Positions 53,662-63,849 of a stretch of DNA of 64,000 nt are shown one piece after another. Made by a program: the position numbers and the translations under genes. The stretch's first letter is position 1; each line of letters opens with the position of its first letter. Below the pieces are notes generated by a model. The model was given only the letters and a program-made list of their open reading frames with translations. It was not told the origin of the DNA and searched no databases. Source of the DNA: Actinernus sp. WN-2022 (taxonomy: Eukaryota > Cnidaria > Anthozoa > Actiniaria > Actinernidae); the NCBI GenBank assembly GCA_030867875.1, contig JAOWCC010000019.1, positions 108,566,047 to 108,630,046 on the forward strand. Reading direction: 5' to 3'.

Positions 53662-55826
53662 GTGAGATTTAGCCGACTCTGCACTGCACAGCTGTAAATA
53701 TAGCTGACCATGCATGGTTGGCAAAAAAGACGTTTTACTCAAAGCTATAGCCTGTGAGCAAATTAAAACTCCCACAATATTATAGATGATTCTAAATTGT
53801 ACCTCTGTAAATTCATAACTGTGTTGCCGCTTTTGTTGTTAAATTTAAACTTGTAAAACAATATTTGTCTGGGATCTTTGTTTACATCATTAACATAAAT
53901 CATGTATGTATGCATGTGGCAACTTTTTTGGTAAATTTTACACTTTTAAAAAGCGGTTTCCTTTAAAACTATTCAAAATGTTTTATTTCTCAATAATAAC
54001 AGCTATATTACTCACCATCAATTTTTCTTTTGAAAAACTCTTAGTTATATTAGGTGTGATTTCCTATATATATTCATATTAAATATAACTTAGATGGGTT
54101 GTGGGCCGAGCTAGCGAAGTCGAGGTCCATAAAAAACGCAAAAAATATTCCCCAATCTTGACCGAACATTAAGCTTGGTCAAAAAGGTTTTTATTATATG
54201 GCGAAAATAAATAAAATCCCACTTTGCTTTGACGCACGTGCACGCGCAAGGAACCCATTGCGCGGTTATAGAACTGAAGAGCAAATAGAAATCTTCGTGG
54301 CGTTCAAAACGGTTTGTTTTCGACATCAAAAATGTTTTTTTTTTATGGATGAAAACTAACCAATTACTTCAGATGCACGAAGTTTCAAATACAACTTTAT
54401 CTGGAACCCGAACGCATTATCTAGACAAAACTGAATGTGCATATTTGTGGAAGAAACCGGCAAGTTGAAATCACTCGAGCGGCGATAAGCACACCGCACA
54501 ATTTGACAAAAAGAGCTGTAGAACAATACAAACAAACTTGTAAGTATTAATTAGTAAATGCTCTTAATTTATAAGCCAATTACCAAATGTGAATGCTGAA
54601 TTTCTTAGCCCATACAATAAAAAAAAAATGCTTTCTTTACTCGTTTCCGTAATAGTTTTATTTCTTTGTACCACGATTGTTGTAGCGTTAATTGTGAGGT
54701 ATCCAAACTTTTCTTTGTGTTCTTTTTAAGTCACAGCCATTTCAGCTTCTGTGTATTTCAGTGACAGCTATTTTAGTTATATATCTCTCCACTAATTCAG
54801 CTTCATACAATTCAGTCGTTTTTGCTGCAAACTGCAGTTTTTTTTCATCAAACTTGCATGAGTGGGAAAAACTGTATTAATCGCTCTAAAAAGTTGAATT
54901 TTAGTTGAAAAACGAAAAAGGAAAAATAGTTGAGTTTCTTTCAAAATGTATGGGTTTTATCGCTATTTGTGTACGAAGATTTTGAAAATTCTGAGGGTGC
55001 AAGATGAAAGAATCTTGCCCGCTGAGCAACCAATCAGATTGCAGCATTCAGAGTCATCTTGCCTGCTCACTGAGCTGCCATATAATAAATATACATACAT
55101 AATTTATTTAGTATAAATGCAGGTTGATAATGGCAACTTTGCAGCTGATGTGGACCAACTAGTTAAAATACTGAAACTACTCTATCTATATTATTTATAT
55201 AATCATACACATCCCTCCAAAAAAAAAAGTAGAAATAAAGTAACCAACAGGTTATAGGTACTTATTGACTGAGTGGGAGGGCCGGATGGGAAAACATTTG
55301 GCTCGAGGTCATGATGTATGGATCAAGCGCAGCGAGGTCCATACAAAATGACTGAGAGCCAAATATTTTCCCACCCGGCCCAACCTAACTCAGTCAATAG
55401 GTTTTTTATTATATGACCAATGATATTTTTTTTGTAGAATGAACTGTAAAATAGAAATACAAAATTGTGCAGGGACAGATGGCTTTTTCCAGCCTGTTCA
55501 CGCCATATACGTCCAGCCCTCATCGTGTGACTTTGTAAATGGTTTTGAAAGGAAAGCGTGCACGGGCCGTACAGGTCATATGAGAAACAATTTTATGTAC
55601 GTACTGTGCTTGTTATATATGCCGATTGCCACAGATAATTTCATTTGCACATCACAGGGGTTTCAATAACTTTTCACATGTAGCTGGCATATTCTATAAA
55701 CTAGACTGAGAAACAACTTCAAAACTCCCTTTTTAATACTCATACTTTTATACTCGGCTTCTAAAATATAATGACATCCCTGTATCACATGCATGTAACA
55801 TCTAATTAATACTATTTAACATTTTA
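53662..55826 (+). other. Intron of the transposase gene
   Basis: Between the donor at 53662 and the acceptor at 55826 (TTAACATTTTAG). It contains the hairpin at 55262-55400 and a related sequence near 54115-54200 (CGAGGTCCATAAAAAACG, TTTTTATTATATGGC). No other gene is supported. Confidence 0.6.
55262..55403. repeat. Foldback hairpin with about 60-bp arms
   Basis: TATTGACTGAGTGGGAGGGC and AACATTTGGCTC on the left recur inverted as GAGCCAAATATTTTCCCACC and CTCAGTCAATA on the right, with TCCATAC motifs around the loop. Confidence 0.8.
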
Positions 55827-56216
55827 GATATCTCAACAAGGTGCGCGGAAATTTGCCTCTGGTTATTCTGGGAGACAGTGCTTACCCACAATTACCTTGG
55901 CTGTTGGTACCATATGGATCGAGGTGTTAACATAACACAAAAGCAACAAAAATTCAACCAGTTACACAGTTCCTCCAGAATAATTGTTGAGAATGCATTT
56001 GGGCAGCTGAAAGGTCGTTTCAGGGTTCTTTTGAAGCAGATTGATGTTGAAACATCAAGTGTTGAACTTATCGTGGTTGTTTGCTGCACCCTCCACAATT
56101 TCTGTATTGCAGAGAAAGAGAAGTTTCCCCAGGAATGGCTGGATGAAATAAATGTAGATGTTGAAGTTGCTGATGAAGATGCAGGTGGTAACAGTGATGA
56201 CGATGATGGTATATAA

Positions 56217-56543
56217 TGGTGAAGATGAGCTACCTGAAGATCTGGACTGGGACCACAATGGCCCAAGCACGAGAGATCTTTTTACTGGGATTCTCTAGAT
56301 ATATATTTAAATAACTAATCAGACATACTGTCTGATAAATATATTGCAACCTTTGCAATTCTCCGAATTGCAAATTACAAAGTGACAATAATTAGTATTT
56401 GTGTGCTCTGTACGTATGCAAAATCAGCTTTGGTGGGATCATGATAGAGGATTCAACTGGTTACAGCCCCCTTTATCTTGATCAAATCCCCTATTTCAGA
56501 CCCTAGCTCTCACTATACAGGTTAGAGTAAAGAAATAAATATA
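56217..56543. other. No gene seen
   Basis: 3' flank of the transposase gene. Just after the stop the sequence stays open in another frame (EDELPEDLDWDHNGPSTRDL, 56219 on), suggesting the original C-terminus was longer before a further frameshift or stop. Confidence 0.4.
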
Positions 56544-56934
56544 CCGTAAAAGACTGCCTATAAGCCGCTTGCAATCTTATCGGAACCACAATATTAATTG
56601 GAGGGCTGCATGTGAAGTGCAAAAAGGGCATGAGTGACTCTTGATCACATTCTAAATTCTCCTTCGATTTTGTTGTTTTCTAAGGGAGAATTTAGAATGT
56701 GATCAAGAATCACTTACACCCTTTTTGCACACTGGATTGTGAAGGAATGTTAACGAGAAGAAAACAACATAAAAAAGTTATCAGGGCTCAATTTTGTATA
56801 TCTCGTGCAAACTTCAATCTGAAAAAGCCTGCGTACAAGCTGCACCCGGACTTTAGAGAAGAAAAAACACTCTTAGTCAAAATGAAATTGAAAAAACCCT
56901 GCGGTTTATTATAATTATAGGCAGTCTTTTACGG
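56544..56934. mobile_element. MITE with TA flanks and an inner palindrome
   Basis: Ends CCGTAAAAGACTGCCTATAA and TTATAGGCAGTCTTTTACGG are 20-bp inverted repeats with TA on both sides (56542-56543, 56935-56936), a Tc1/mariner-like pattern. A second inverted pair is nested inside (TTGATCACATTCTAAATTCT at about 56641 and its complement at about 56685). Confidence 0.8.
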
Positions 56935-57293
56935 TAATTATTTTACCATCATGTTCAAATCTCCCCTCAAAGAATCTTAAGGATCTGCACCAGGGCAGAA
57001 AGCACACTATTTTATTATTGTTGTCTTTAATGTGTACATGATGTACAACTGATCATATTATTGCAAATATAAACATACAATGATCGATATTTAACAATTG
57101 TTACACCAAAGTTGAGGTAAATACATGCAGTGGTGGATATTTACCTTCACTTATAGCTTTTTTATTTTCTGTCAAATGGACAAAAACTTGTGTGGTGATA
57201 GCTGCTTTGCTCGGAGGTGAATATCAAATGATATTCCATGTTTGAGTAGCCAATCAAAGTTCGCAAAAAGCACTAGTCACTGGTGTAGTAGTT
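56935..57293. other. No gene seen
   Basis: AT-rich spacer, no supported feature. Confidence 0.4.
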
Positions 57294-57479
57294 AACTAAT
57301 TTACAATAGTTTACTGTGGTATCAAGATGTTCTCTTATTTAATTACCACATTTTCCATCATTGCATGGTCAAAATGGTTGTGTTTTTCAAGTGAATCCAT
57401 ACCGAAATTTGACCATGCAATGATGGAAAAGTGGGTAATTAGGAGGACATATACCATGGTAAACTATCATAAATTAGTT
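57294..57479. mobile_element. 186-bp foldback MITE
   Basis: AACTAATTTACAATAGTTTAC and TTTTCCATCATTGCATGGTC on the left recur inverted on the right (GACCATGCAATGATGGAAAA, TAAACTATCATAAATTAGTT). No clear target duplication. Confidence 0.8.
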
Positions 57480-58146
57480 TTTTACCACAACAAACTAAAA
57501 ATAGTGAAGCGGAAGACCCTTGAAAACGATAGTAAATGATTCAAGCGCACACTATCACACGAGCAATGACGTGTTCCATGGTACATGTATGTCGTCTCAT
57601 TTCCTGATGGCAATTAAGCCAATCAGAACACGAGAAACTGAGCTGAGTTGTGGTAAAAATACTAATTAATATGTTCACCAAATTATAATTATTTTTAATG
57701 ATCATACATGTAGTCTTTAATAATTGCAACAAATTTCACATACATTGTTATTTTGTTATTTTCACTTCAGACCTACAATGTATGACAGTACTGATCATGA
57801 AGCATGTAGTACATTACAATTAATTTATCACACAAGAAACAGAGGTTCAAATTGAAGTCCAACTTATAATAATGCACAAGTATTGAAATGCACTTGATCA
57901 GGGTTCAATCAAATTGATGTGCTTGAATAATATTATGCTTGAATTATTATGTGATGGTGCTGGCCAGCTGAAGCAAAGTACGTACAGTCTGACTAATATA
58001 AGGATTTTTTTTTTAGAAAACTAGTAGCCTTTTCACAAGGTATATTTTAGTCTCACACAAAAAAAGTACCAGTATATTTGTTTTTTTGGCTACATTGTAC
58101 ATACTGTATACAACCTTTCTTTGACACAACAACCTATCATTTATGT

Positions 58147-58181
<35 letters not shown>

Positions 58182-58296
58182 CCTCCTGTGGATCCCATAT
58201 ATTCCTAATGTTAAAAGATAAACCCTTGTAACTTTGCAAAACACATCAGTGTAAAAATGGACTCATGATCAGTGCATGATAATAAAGATATGACAA
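57480..58296. other. No gene seen; AT dinucleotide repeat at 58150-58179
   Basis: Spacer between the convergent transposase and Myb-like genes, with an (AT)n microsatellite and no supported coding region. Confidence 0.45.
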
Positions 58297-58824
58297 CTAA
58301 TTGAAATCATATACATTTCGACGATAAGATTGTTGTTCATCAGGCACTTCATAGCTTGGCCCCCTCTGGAACTGGTGCCTAAACACAGTTTGTGATGGAT
58401 TGGCTTGAGGATCTGCTAGTGCTTGAGGATCAGCTAGTGCTTGAGGATCTGCTAGTGTTTGATGAAATGCTTGTGTAGACTGTTGCATTTGCAACATCAT
58501 ACACATCATTTCCTTCTGAAACTGTAACTGTGCCTCTCTGGCAGCCTTCTCTGCTTCAAGCCTCTCTCTTTCAAGTACCATTTGATTTTCCATTCTCTTT
58601 TCTTCGAGTTTCACCATTTGGTCAGTGAAATAGTTATCACTGTCTTGCATGGACTTCAAGTGTAACTCTCTCCGAACATTGTGTGACCCTCGCGAAGTGC
58701 CTGGTTTGAACTTCAAAACCACCTTCGATTCTTTTTTATTTCTCTTTGGTTCAGCAGCATCCTCATCCAGGGAGTCATCTGTCTCAACCATGTTCTCTTT
58801 GTCAGAAACAGTTTCATTGGGTAT
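58297..58824 (-). CDS. Myb/SANT-like protein, exon 4 (C-terminal)
   Basis: Acceptor TCGATTATTAG; phase 0, continuing exon 3 directly. It reads IPNETVSDKENMVETDD, then a basic stretch EPKRNKKESKVVLKF, then a strongly charged coiled coil (KLEEKRMENQMVLERERLEA, EAQLQFQKEMMCMMLQMQQ) and a Gln/Pro-rich C-terminus ending at a stop at 58297. Three tandem ADPQAL-type hexapeptides (18-bp DNA repeats) lie in the tail. A coiled-coil C-terminus after the SANT-like domain is usual in Harbinger Myb-like proteins and suggests dimerisation. Confidence 0.75.
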   Translation of the reverse strand: MPNETVSDKENMVETDDSLDEDAAEPKRNKKESKVVLKFKPGTSRGSHNVRRELHLKSMQDSDNYFTDQMVKLEEKRMENQMVLERERLEAEKAAREAQLQFQKEMMCMMLQMQQSTQAFHQTLADPQALADPQALADPQANPSQTVFRHQFQRGPSYEVPDEQQSYRRNVYDFN

Positions 58825-58892
58825 CTAATAATCGAAAAGTGGATAAACTGAATTTAACATGTAGTTTTCAATTGCCTAAAAAAAATTATTAA

Positions 58893-60330
58893 AAGATCTT
58901 TAGGCCGGACACATTTTTTTTTTGAGGGAGGGGGGGGGATGGAAAATTGTGAAATAAATTGTTTGCAGGAGCTGTAAACACTAAATAAATTGTTTGCAAG
59001 CATGATAAATACAAAATAAAATGTTTGCAGAATCTGTACAGATATATATGCCCATATCCCATTATTTTGGTTGGGGATTTGTTATACCCCTTCCCCTTGA
59101 AATTTCTGTTGCCACCAGTGGATGGATATTTTCTGGAAATCCACAATAACCATATTAGTGTCATTGTGCATATTAATATAGCAATAATGATATATACTAT
59201 GTATTTTATACCATGTGGGTACCAAATACATTATATTTTAACACAGACAATAATATATCCAAACCAGATAACAGTTGATTTACAGTCAAGAACTACAAGC
59301 TTTTCAATGACTTCATGGAATATTGCCTGTAAACTATAAACTGTGTAAAATAACCAATTAAGTGATTGAACAAACTGATTAACACAAGTTTCAGTAGGAT
59401 ACATTTCTTAAACACATGCCTGACAATGCTGAATTCTTTGAAAACATGCTTAAACATATTCCAATGTGTCAGATTCAGAGTCAGATCTCTCTGAATCAAG
59501 ACTTTCTGAGCCAGACTGATCAAAGATGATCCAGTGTTCTTCAAATGTTTCACTAGGCTGAGTTTCTTAAAATTCTTGTTTCACACATGCCTTAATTTAT
59601 TGCTGTACATATATACAACACAGCAGTCTTATTTTTGTGCTGACTACACATGACTCATGCCAGCAGCCTTAACTTCTTGCTGTACGTACTACACACAACT
59701 CAGCAGCCTTAATTTCTTGCTGTACACACAACTTGGCAGCCTTATTTTGTGCTGTATACACAAGTCCTCAGCAGCCTTAATTTATTGCTGTACACATTGA
59801 GTCAGGCTGAATTTCTCTTGAAGAAATGCTTGTGTTATGTTTCATTTATTTCCTTTGCTCCATTTGTTTGTTTACTTTCCGTTTCTTCTCCCCATGCAGC
59901 AACCGTTGCAAACTTCTCAGTATCATATATACTTTATTATAATACAGGCAACACTGAGTTGCTTTGAGGGTTGAAATCCTGTCCTGGTCTACTTCATATA
60001 GTATATAGTTGTTGCAATTCAGCAACTTTTGAAATTATACCACCATACCATATGAGCGCTTATTTACATGATTCCTTAACCCTTGATTATGACTTCTCTT
60101 GAGTTTCAGACAACCCATCTTTTACCATGTGCATTGCATTGTTTAGTTTCTCTGTTAATTATTTGATCCCTTTATCATATACATGTAGCAGTATGGTTTC
60201 TAAAATATTTCTAAAATAAATTGTTTGCCAGAAGACGTAAACCCAAAAAATTGTTTGCAGCAGCACCAACACAGAAAATTTTGTTTGGCTTCACAAATTT
60301 CCACCCCCCTCCCCCTAAAGATTAATTAAA
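58893..60330. mobile_element. Intronic element with G/C-rich inverted ends and internal repeats
   Basis: The left end (ATCTTTAGG, GGGAGGGGGGGGGATGG, AATTGTGA) and the right end (CACAAATTTCCACCCCCCTC, CCCCTAAAGATTAATT) are inverted relatives. TTGTTTGCAG-type motifs repeat near both ends. It lies in the intron between exons 3 and 4 of the Myb-like gene. No protein is seen. Confidence 0.5.
59580..59812. repeat. Tandem repeat, about 45-55 bp unit, 5 degenerate copies
   Basis: CAGCAGCCTTAATTTATTGC plus TGTACACAC-type units recur at about 59590, 59660, 59700, 59735 and 59775 with substitutions and length variation. Confidence 0.7.
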
Positions 60331-60823
60331 GATTAATTATAAAGAAACATTAAACCGAAAAAATATTTTGGTAAAGATTTTTATACAACCAGATTCTGAT
60401 GAAGCGGAGGGTCTTGGGGACTTAATGCCATGCTGACAAGTCATAACAAGGACGAAAACAGCTGTACATGGTTAGGGTGCCACTTCAGGGGTAATAAGAT
60501 ATGTGTGCATGCATGTTATATATTAGATGCTGAAGCTACATCGTAGCATGTGTAGGGTATAGTGCCATGCATTTGCTTGGTTTACAATATAGTACATCAT
60601 GCCCAAATTGTCTTCAGTCAGTCATGCTGTGGTTATATAATTAGGGACTGGTCATTAATTATTAGAAGGGGGTATTTTTGATGACCCATTCCCCTCTATC
60701 TTACAATGGCCCCACCCACCCCTAATAATAACTTGTATTTACTTCATGAAAATTCATGGTAACCCTGTCTCATTTTGCAATAGCCCATTACCCTCTAATT
60801 AACAGCTGGTCCCTTCAGCTTAC
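60331..60823. other. Intron 3 remainder, no feature seen
   Basis: Non-coding up to the exon 3 donor. No supported element. Confidence 0.4.
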
Positions 60824-60950
60824 TTCATCGGTGTCGATCACCTCTTTTGCAGCCACTGGCCTATGGCCCCAAACACACTCTGCCAGGTCATACAGGTGCC
60901 ATTCTTTTCTGTTTCTTCCAGTGGCCTGTAAATTGTGCTCTTTTACATCA
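60824..60950 (-). CDS. Myb/SANT-like protein, exon 3
   Basis: Acceptor GTTTTTAG and donor GAA/GTAAGC. Its first base completes the two bases left by exon 2 (His). It reads DVKEHNLQATGRNRKEWHLY, DLAECVWGHRPVAAKEVIDT. The TGR-x-R-KEW and LGHRP-like block is the typical end of the trihelix-like Myb/SANT domain in transposon-derived regulators. It ends in phase 0. Confidence 0.8.
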
Positions 60951-61610
60951 CTAAAAACAAAACTTTTCATTAATAATTTTGTCTTCCTGTAAAAATCAAG
61001 TCAGAGTTATAATTAATATTGAAAAAAAAACTTGTTCAATCTGTACAAACATAAATAACACAACTGTAATGAAAATAACTAAAGCAATGGGACACTGAAA
61101 ATGTCAAAATATAACTAAACAAACAATGGCACATACAGTTACATGTACATGGTATAAGCTTTCTGCTGACAGAAAAAGTAATATATATGACGTTGCACAA
61201 TTTTTTTGGGGGAAAATTTGCTTGTTTTTTTCGGGGGAATTGCCACCCCCTTTCCCCGGATGTCCACTAGGAGAGGTACCGTCACGCCATATTTTCTTTG
61301 CATGTAAATGTTTATCACATTCTTTCATGATTTCTTGAACTTACACGACTTGTAGGAAAATAAAATATCATTTTATTGCATGTAAAACATTTCTTTCGTA
61401 CAATTTGGCCTAACTGACAAATATATTTTCGGGCATTTGGTAAATATTTTTGGCAAATTGCAGATTAGGCCGTCGGCAAAATGAATCACATTTGGAGTTA
61501 TATATTTATAAAACCGTGGCTGATATAAATGGTTCATATAAATGTGGTCTTTGATACATATTTGACTTTATATGGTTAAATGAAAATACAAAACAATGCT
61601 AAATACTTAC
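60951..61610 (-). other. Intron 2 of the Myb/SANT-like gene
   Basis: Non-coding. Contains T- and G-rich stretches near 61200-61245 that may be a small element end (TTTTTTTGGGGGAAAA, TTTTTTCGGGGGAATTG). Confidence 0.5.
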
Positions 61611-61723
61611 TGAAACTTCGATTTCAATTTTCGGTATTTGGACCGAATCTTGTCCAATTCTCTCTCTTCACTGAAACCAGCTTGGATGAGCCCGGTTTTA
61701 ATTCTCAAATAAACGCATTCGTT
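61611..61723 (-). CDS. Myb/SANT-like protein, exon 2
   Basis: Acceptor ACAATTTAG, donor TTTCA/GTAAGT. It reads NECVYLRIKTGLIQAGFSEE and RELDKIRSKYRKLKSKF, the second and third helices of a Myb/SANT-like (trihelix) fold. 113 bases, entering in phase 0 and leaving in phase 2. Confidence 0.8.
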
Positions 61724-61872
61724 CTAAATTGTGAAATAAAACATCAATGAAATAAACCAAGGAATATGTTTCAGGAGTAGCTTCTGATGTTTGAAAAAAA
61801 ACAGCGATACATTTCATTCGTGAGTTTGTAACAAATGCGGGCGACATGCAGAAATTTGCAACTTTGACTTAC
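61724..61872 (-). other. Intron 1 of the Myb/SANT-like gene
   Basis: Between the donor GGC/GTAAGT at 61872 and the acceptor at 61724. Confidence 0.7.
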
Positions 61873-62052
61873 GCCGGCGGAGGTCACGCAATTGTCGAGC
61901 TCCTCGGCGATAGCAACTTCCTTGCACACCTGCAAGAATTGCTTCTCTTCCAATAAGGTCCAAGTGTTCCTCTTAGCAGGCCTCTTGGCTCTTTTCTTTT
62001 CGGCGCTACCAGCTTCGTCTGCCGACTCAGCAGAAACAAAAGTAGCCGCCAT
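61873..62052 (-). CDS. Myb/SANT-like protein of the PIF/Harbinger type, exon 1 (start)
   Basis: The start is the ATG at 62052-62050 in context ACAACATGG. It reads MAATFVSAESADEAG, a basic stretch (KKRAKRPAKR, possible nuclear signal), then NTWTLLEEKQFLQVCKEVAI, the W-x-x-x-E-E-x-x-F helix of a Myb/SANT-like DNA-binding domain. With exons 2-4 the gene gives 315 residues in one uninterrupted, phase-consistent frame. PIF/Harbinger elements encode a DDE transposase and such a Myb-like partner, which helps bring the transposase to the nucleus and the element ends. The broken transposase gene converges on it 2 kb downstream. Unlike the transposase, this gene looks intact; a host-derived regulator is the alternative. 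Confidence 0.82.
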
Positions 62053-62165
62053 GTTGTCCTTCGTTTCCGGTCCCAACCCGCGATATTTTGGCCAGTGCCA
62101 AGATAACAACAAAACGTACGCATGCGCGGTAACTGTTCCCGTCTTCAATAAGACGCGAACAACTG
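62053..62165 (-). promoter_or_regulatory. Presumed promoter region of the Myb/SANT-like gene
   Basis: GC-rich for this window, with ACGCATGCGCGGTAAC near 62118-62133. No TATA box recognised. Confidence 0.3.
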
Positions 62166-62382
62166 CAGATCCCGTTTATACGTGAGTTTTCGCGTCTTAT
62201 CTTAGACGCGGCCTAGCTAAGAACAGCTCAAAACCCTAGTCCAGAATAAGCCGCGTCCTATCTTAGACGCGGCTTGTGTTAGTCGCGAACATAGGTTTTG
62301 TACCTTTTATACGAGCAGTTCGCGTCTTACGTAAGCCGCGTCTTATGTAAGCCGCGTCTTATTTCTCTCGTATAAATGGCCC
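62166..62382. mobile_element. Harbinger-type terminal region with AAGACGCG subterminal repeats
   Basis: The right end is the complement of GGGCCATTTATACGAGAG, followed by TAA (62383-62385), as expected of a PIF/Harbinger end and 3-bp target. Inside, AAGACGCGG / CCGCGTCTTA motifs repeat at least six times in both orientations. The left side at 62166 (CCCGTTTATACGTGAG) is an inverted relative of the right end, so this may be either the right end of the large two-gene element or a separate 217-bp MITE derived from it. Confidence 0.55.
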
Positions 62383-62383
62383 T

Positions 62384-62464
62384 AAGACATTATACGATCG
62401 ATGGCGTTCACATAACGTTAAAGAAAGACATTATACGATCGATGGCGTTCAGATAAAGTTAAAT
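62384..62464. repeat. Tandem duplication, about 41-bp unit, 2 copies
   Basis: AAGACATTATACGATCGATG plus GCGTTCACATAACGTTAAAG is followed by the same unit with a few changes (CAGATAAAGTTAAA), directly after the Harbinger-type end. Confidence 0.85.
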
Positions 62465-62589
62465 AACACAACAGTGCGGTACGACAGAAACTAAGAAATA
62501 TCTAGGAAAATTGGAGGGACCACAAACGAAATGATAAACAACCGGATCTCCTAGAGTGTAGGGATCTGCTCAGCAATATATATATAAAT

Positions 62590-62715
62590 AGACAAGAAAG
62601 GAAAGGCTGATTCAACGGTAGAGTTTTTTCTTCCAATATTTCGATTGTACGCCTCTTTCCCCGAAGAATATTGGAAGAAAACTCTCTACCGTTGAATCAG
62701 CCTTTCTTGTCTATT
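62590..62715. repeat. Strong inverted repeat, about 55-bp arms, short loop
   Basis: TAGACAAGAAAGG, GCTGATTCAACGGTAGAG and TCTTCCAATATT on the left recur inverted on the right (AATATTGGAAGA, CTCTACCGTTGAATCAGC, CTTTCTTGTCTA). Loop about 15 bases. Confidence 0.85.
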
Positions 62716-62769
62716 TAGTTGATATCTGACTCCCTGATAGGCTAGGCCTGATGACGTAACACGTTTGTA

Positions 62770-62838
62770 ATCACCACCAAGCCTCACTTTGGAACAATAT
62801 GTTCACACGAATGCGAGGCTTGGTGGTGATGACGAAAG
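62770..62838. repeat. Short perfect hairpin
   Basis: ATCACCACCAAGCCTC and GAGGCTTGGTGGTGAT form a perfect stem around a loop of about 30 bases. Confidence 0.8.
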
Positions 62839-63196
62839 AATGACATCATGACGCATAAGCTCTCATACCATTTTTAACAGAAATCTTCCCGCGTGGGCAC
62901 GATATCATGAATAAGGCGAATCGCGTGCATTATGATTAGAATAAAAAAGGAATAATTACACAAAGTATAGCGCATCTGTTTACATCACATGATCTGAATT
63001 GGGTGGCAACAGCGTTAGCCGATTACCTCTATTGATGGCGTGACGAACCAAAACCAAAACCACGATTGGTTTTACTCTGGAATTTGATTCGCTGACTGAT
63101 TACAAAACATTTTAACAGCCAATAGAAAAGCTAAGTAAACGCAAAACCGAAGTAATCACCGGAAACTAAACTCAATTGAAACCTGCTCTAAAGAGG
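62839..63196. other. No gene seen
   Basis: Includes a region (63045-63170) similar to the inside of the TA-flanked MITE at 4577-5123 (AACCAAAACCAAAACCA, AGTAAACGCAAAACC, ACTCAATTGAAA), probably an older relative. Confidence 0.45.
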
Positions 63197-63332
63197 TTAT
63201 TACACGAAAAGTTATGTAATACGGTTGGGTATTTTTACGAGTCAGTTTTATTTTTTCGAGCCTGAAAGTCAATTTTTTTTAAATTGACGAGTAAAAATTC
63301 CCAGCCGTGTTACACAACTTTTCGTGTAATAA
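63197..63332. mobile_element. Foldback MITE of about 136 bp
   Basis: TTATTACACGAAAAGTTATG and GGTTGGGTATTTTTACGAGT on the left recur inverted on the right (CGAGTAAAAATTCCCAGCC, ACAACTTTTCGTGTAATAA). Confidence 0.8.
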
Positions 63333-63530
63333 ATTGTTTATTATACGACAGTTAACACACATAACTAACTCAAAATAATTTATATTACCTTACAGCTTTG
63401 TTTGAAGAAATTATTTTCAAATGTCGGGGGCGGGCGCGTGCTGAAAAATGTGTTTTCGCGCGCTAAAAGCTGATTGGCTATTACTCAAACAGCCTCATTT
63501 CGATTGGCTCGCGCGCTTACAAACCGTCTG
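63333..63530. other. No gene seen
   Basis: Short spacer with GCGCGC-containing stretch; no supported feature. Confidence 0.4.
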
Positions 63531-63849
63531 AGGGAAGAGGTCAAAACAATGGCACTTTTACGGGTCCCAATTTTGATGGAAGGGGGGTTGTACCCGGAAC
63601 CCACCACATATTTTGGCAAAATCTAGATTTTTGACCACAAATATCTTCTTGGATAAAATACTTATTGAAGAAGTAACTATGTTTCTAGTTCTATAGGCAG
63701 AGAAGAACGTGTGTCTGCATTAAAATCAGGTATCTCTATTTTACAACACGAGAAAATCACGGGTAGGGTAAGGGGTATTACCAGCCACCCACCACCTCCC
63801 CTGACAAAATTGGGTCCCATTCGAAATCCATTGTTTTGATCTCTTCCCT
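63531..63849. mobile_element. Foldback MITE of about 319 bp
   Basis: AGGGAAGAGGTCAAAACAATGG at 63531 and CATTGTTTTGATCTCTTCCC ending at 63849 are inverted ends, and the next block (GGGTCCCAATTTTGATGG / CAAAATTGGGTCCC) continues the match. No target duplication recognised. Confidence 0.8.

Larger units (their letters stand above)
52303..56216 (+). pseudogene. PIF/Harbinger DDE transposase gene (HARBI1-like), two exons, broken
   Basis: Exon A (52303-53661, without the 52538-53268 insert) starts NPRRSFRVRSTEW, then FRLSRPAFVKLVERLEPLI and, across the insert, LGQGINYLPVANQFGVAIST (helix-turn-helix part), GAIDGSHIKI (first catalytic Asp) and GYYSILLQGVCDGNGKFL. It ends at an AAGAG/GTGAGA donor. 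Exon B (acceptor at 55826) joins in phase: LPLVILGDSAYPQLPWLL (second Asp), then after a one-base frameshift at about 55920 RIIVENAFGQLKGRFRVL (catalytic Glu), VCCTLHNFCI and an acidic C-terminus, GNSDDDDGI. All three DDE residues are present, but the 731-bp insert, the frameshift and the lack of an ATG before the FRLS region (an in-frame ATG lies at 52363) make it non-functional. The 5' side abuts a retrotransposon ORF1 fragment. Confidence 0.88.
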
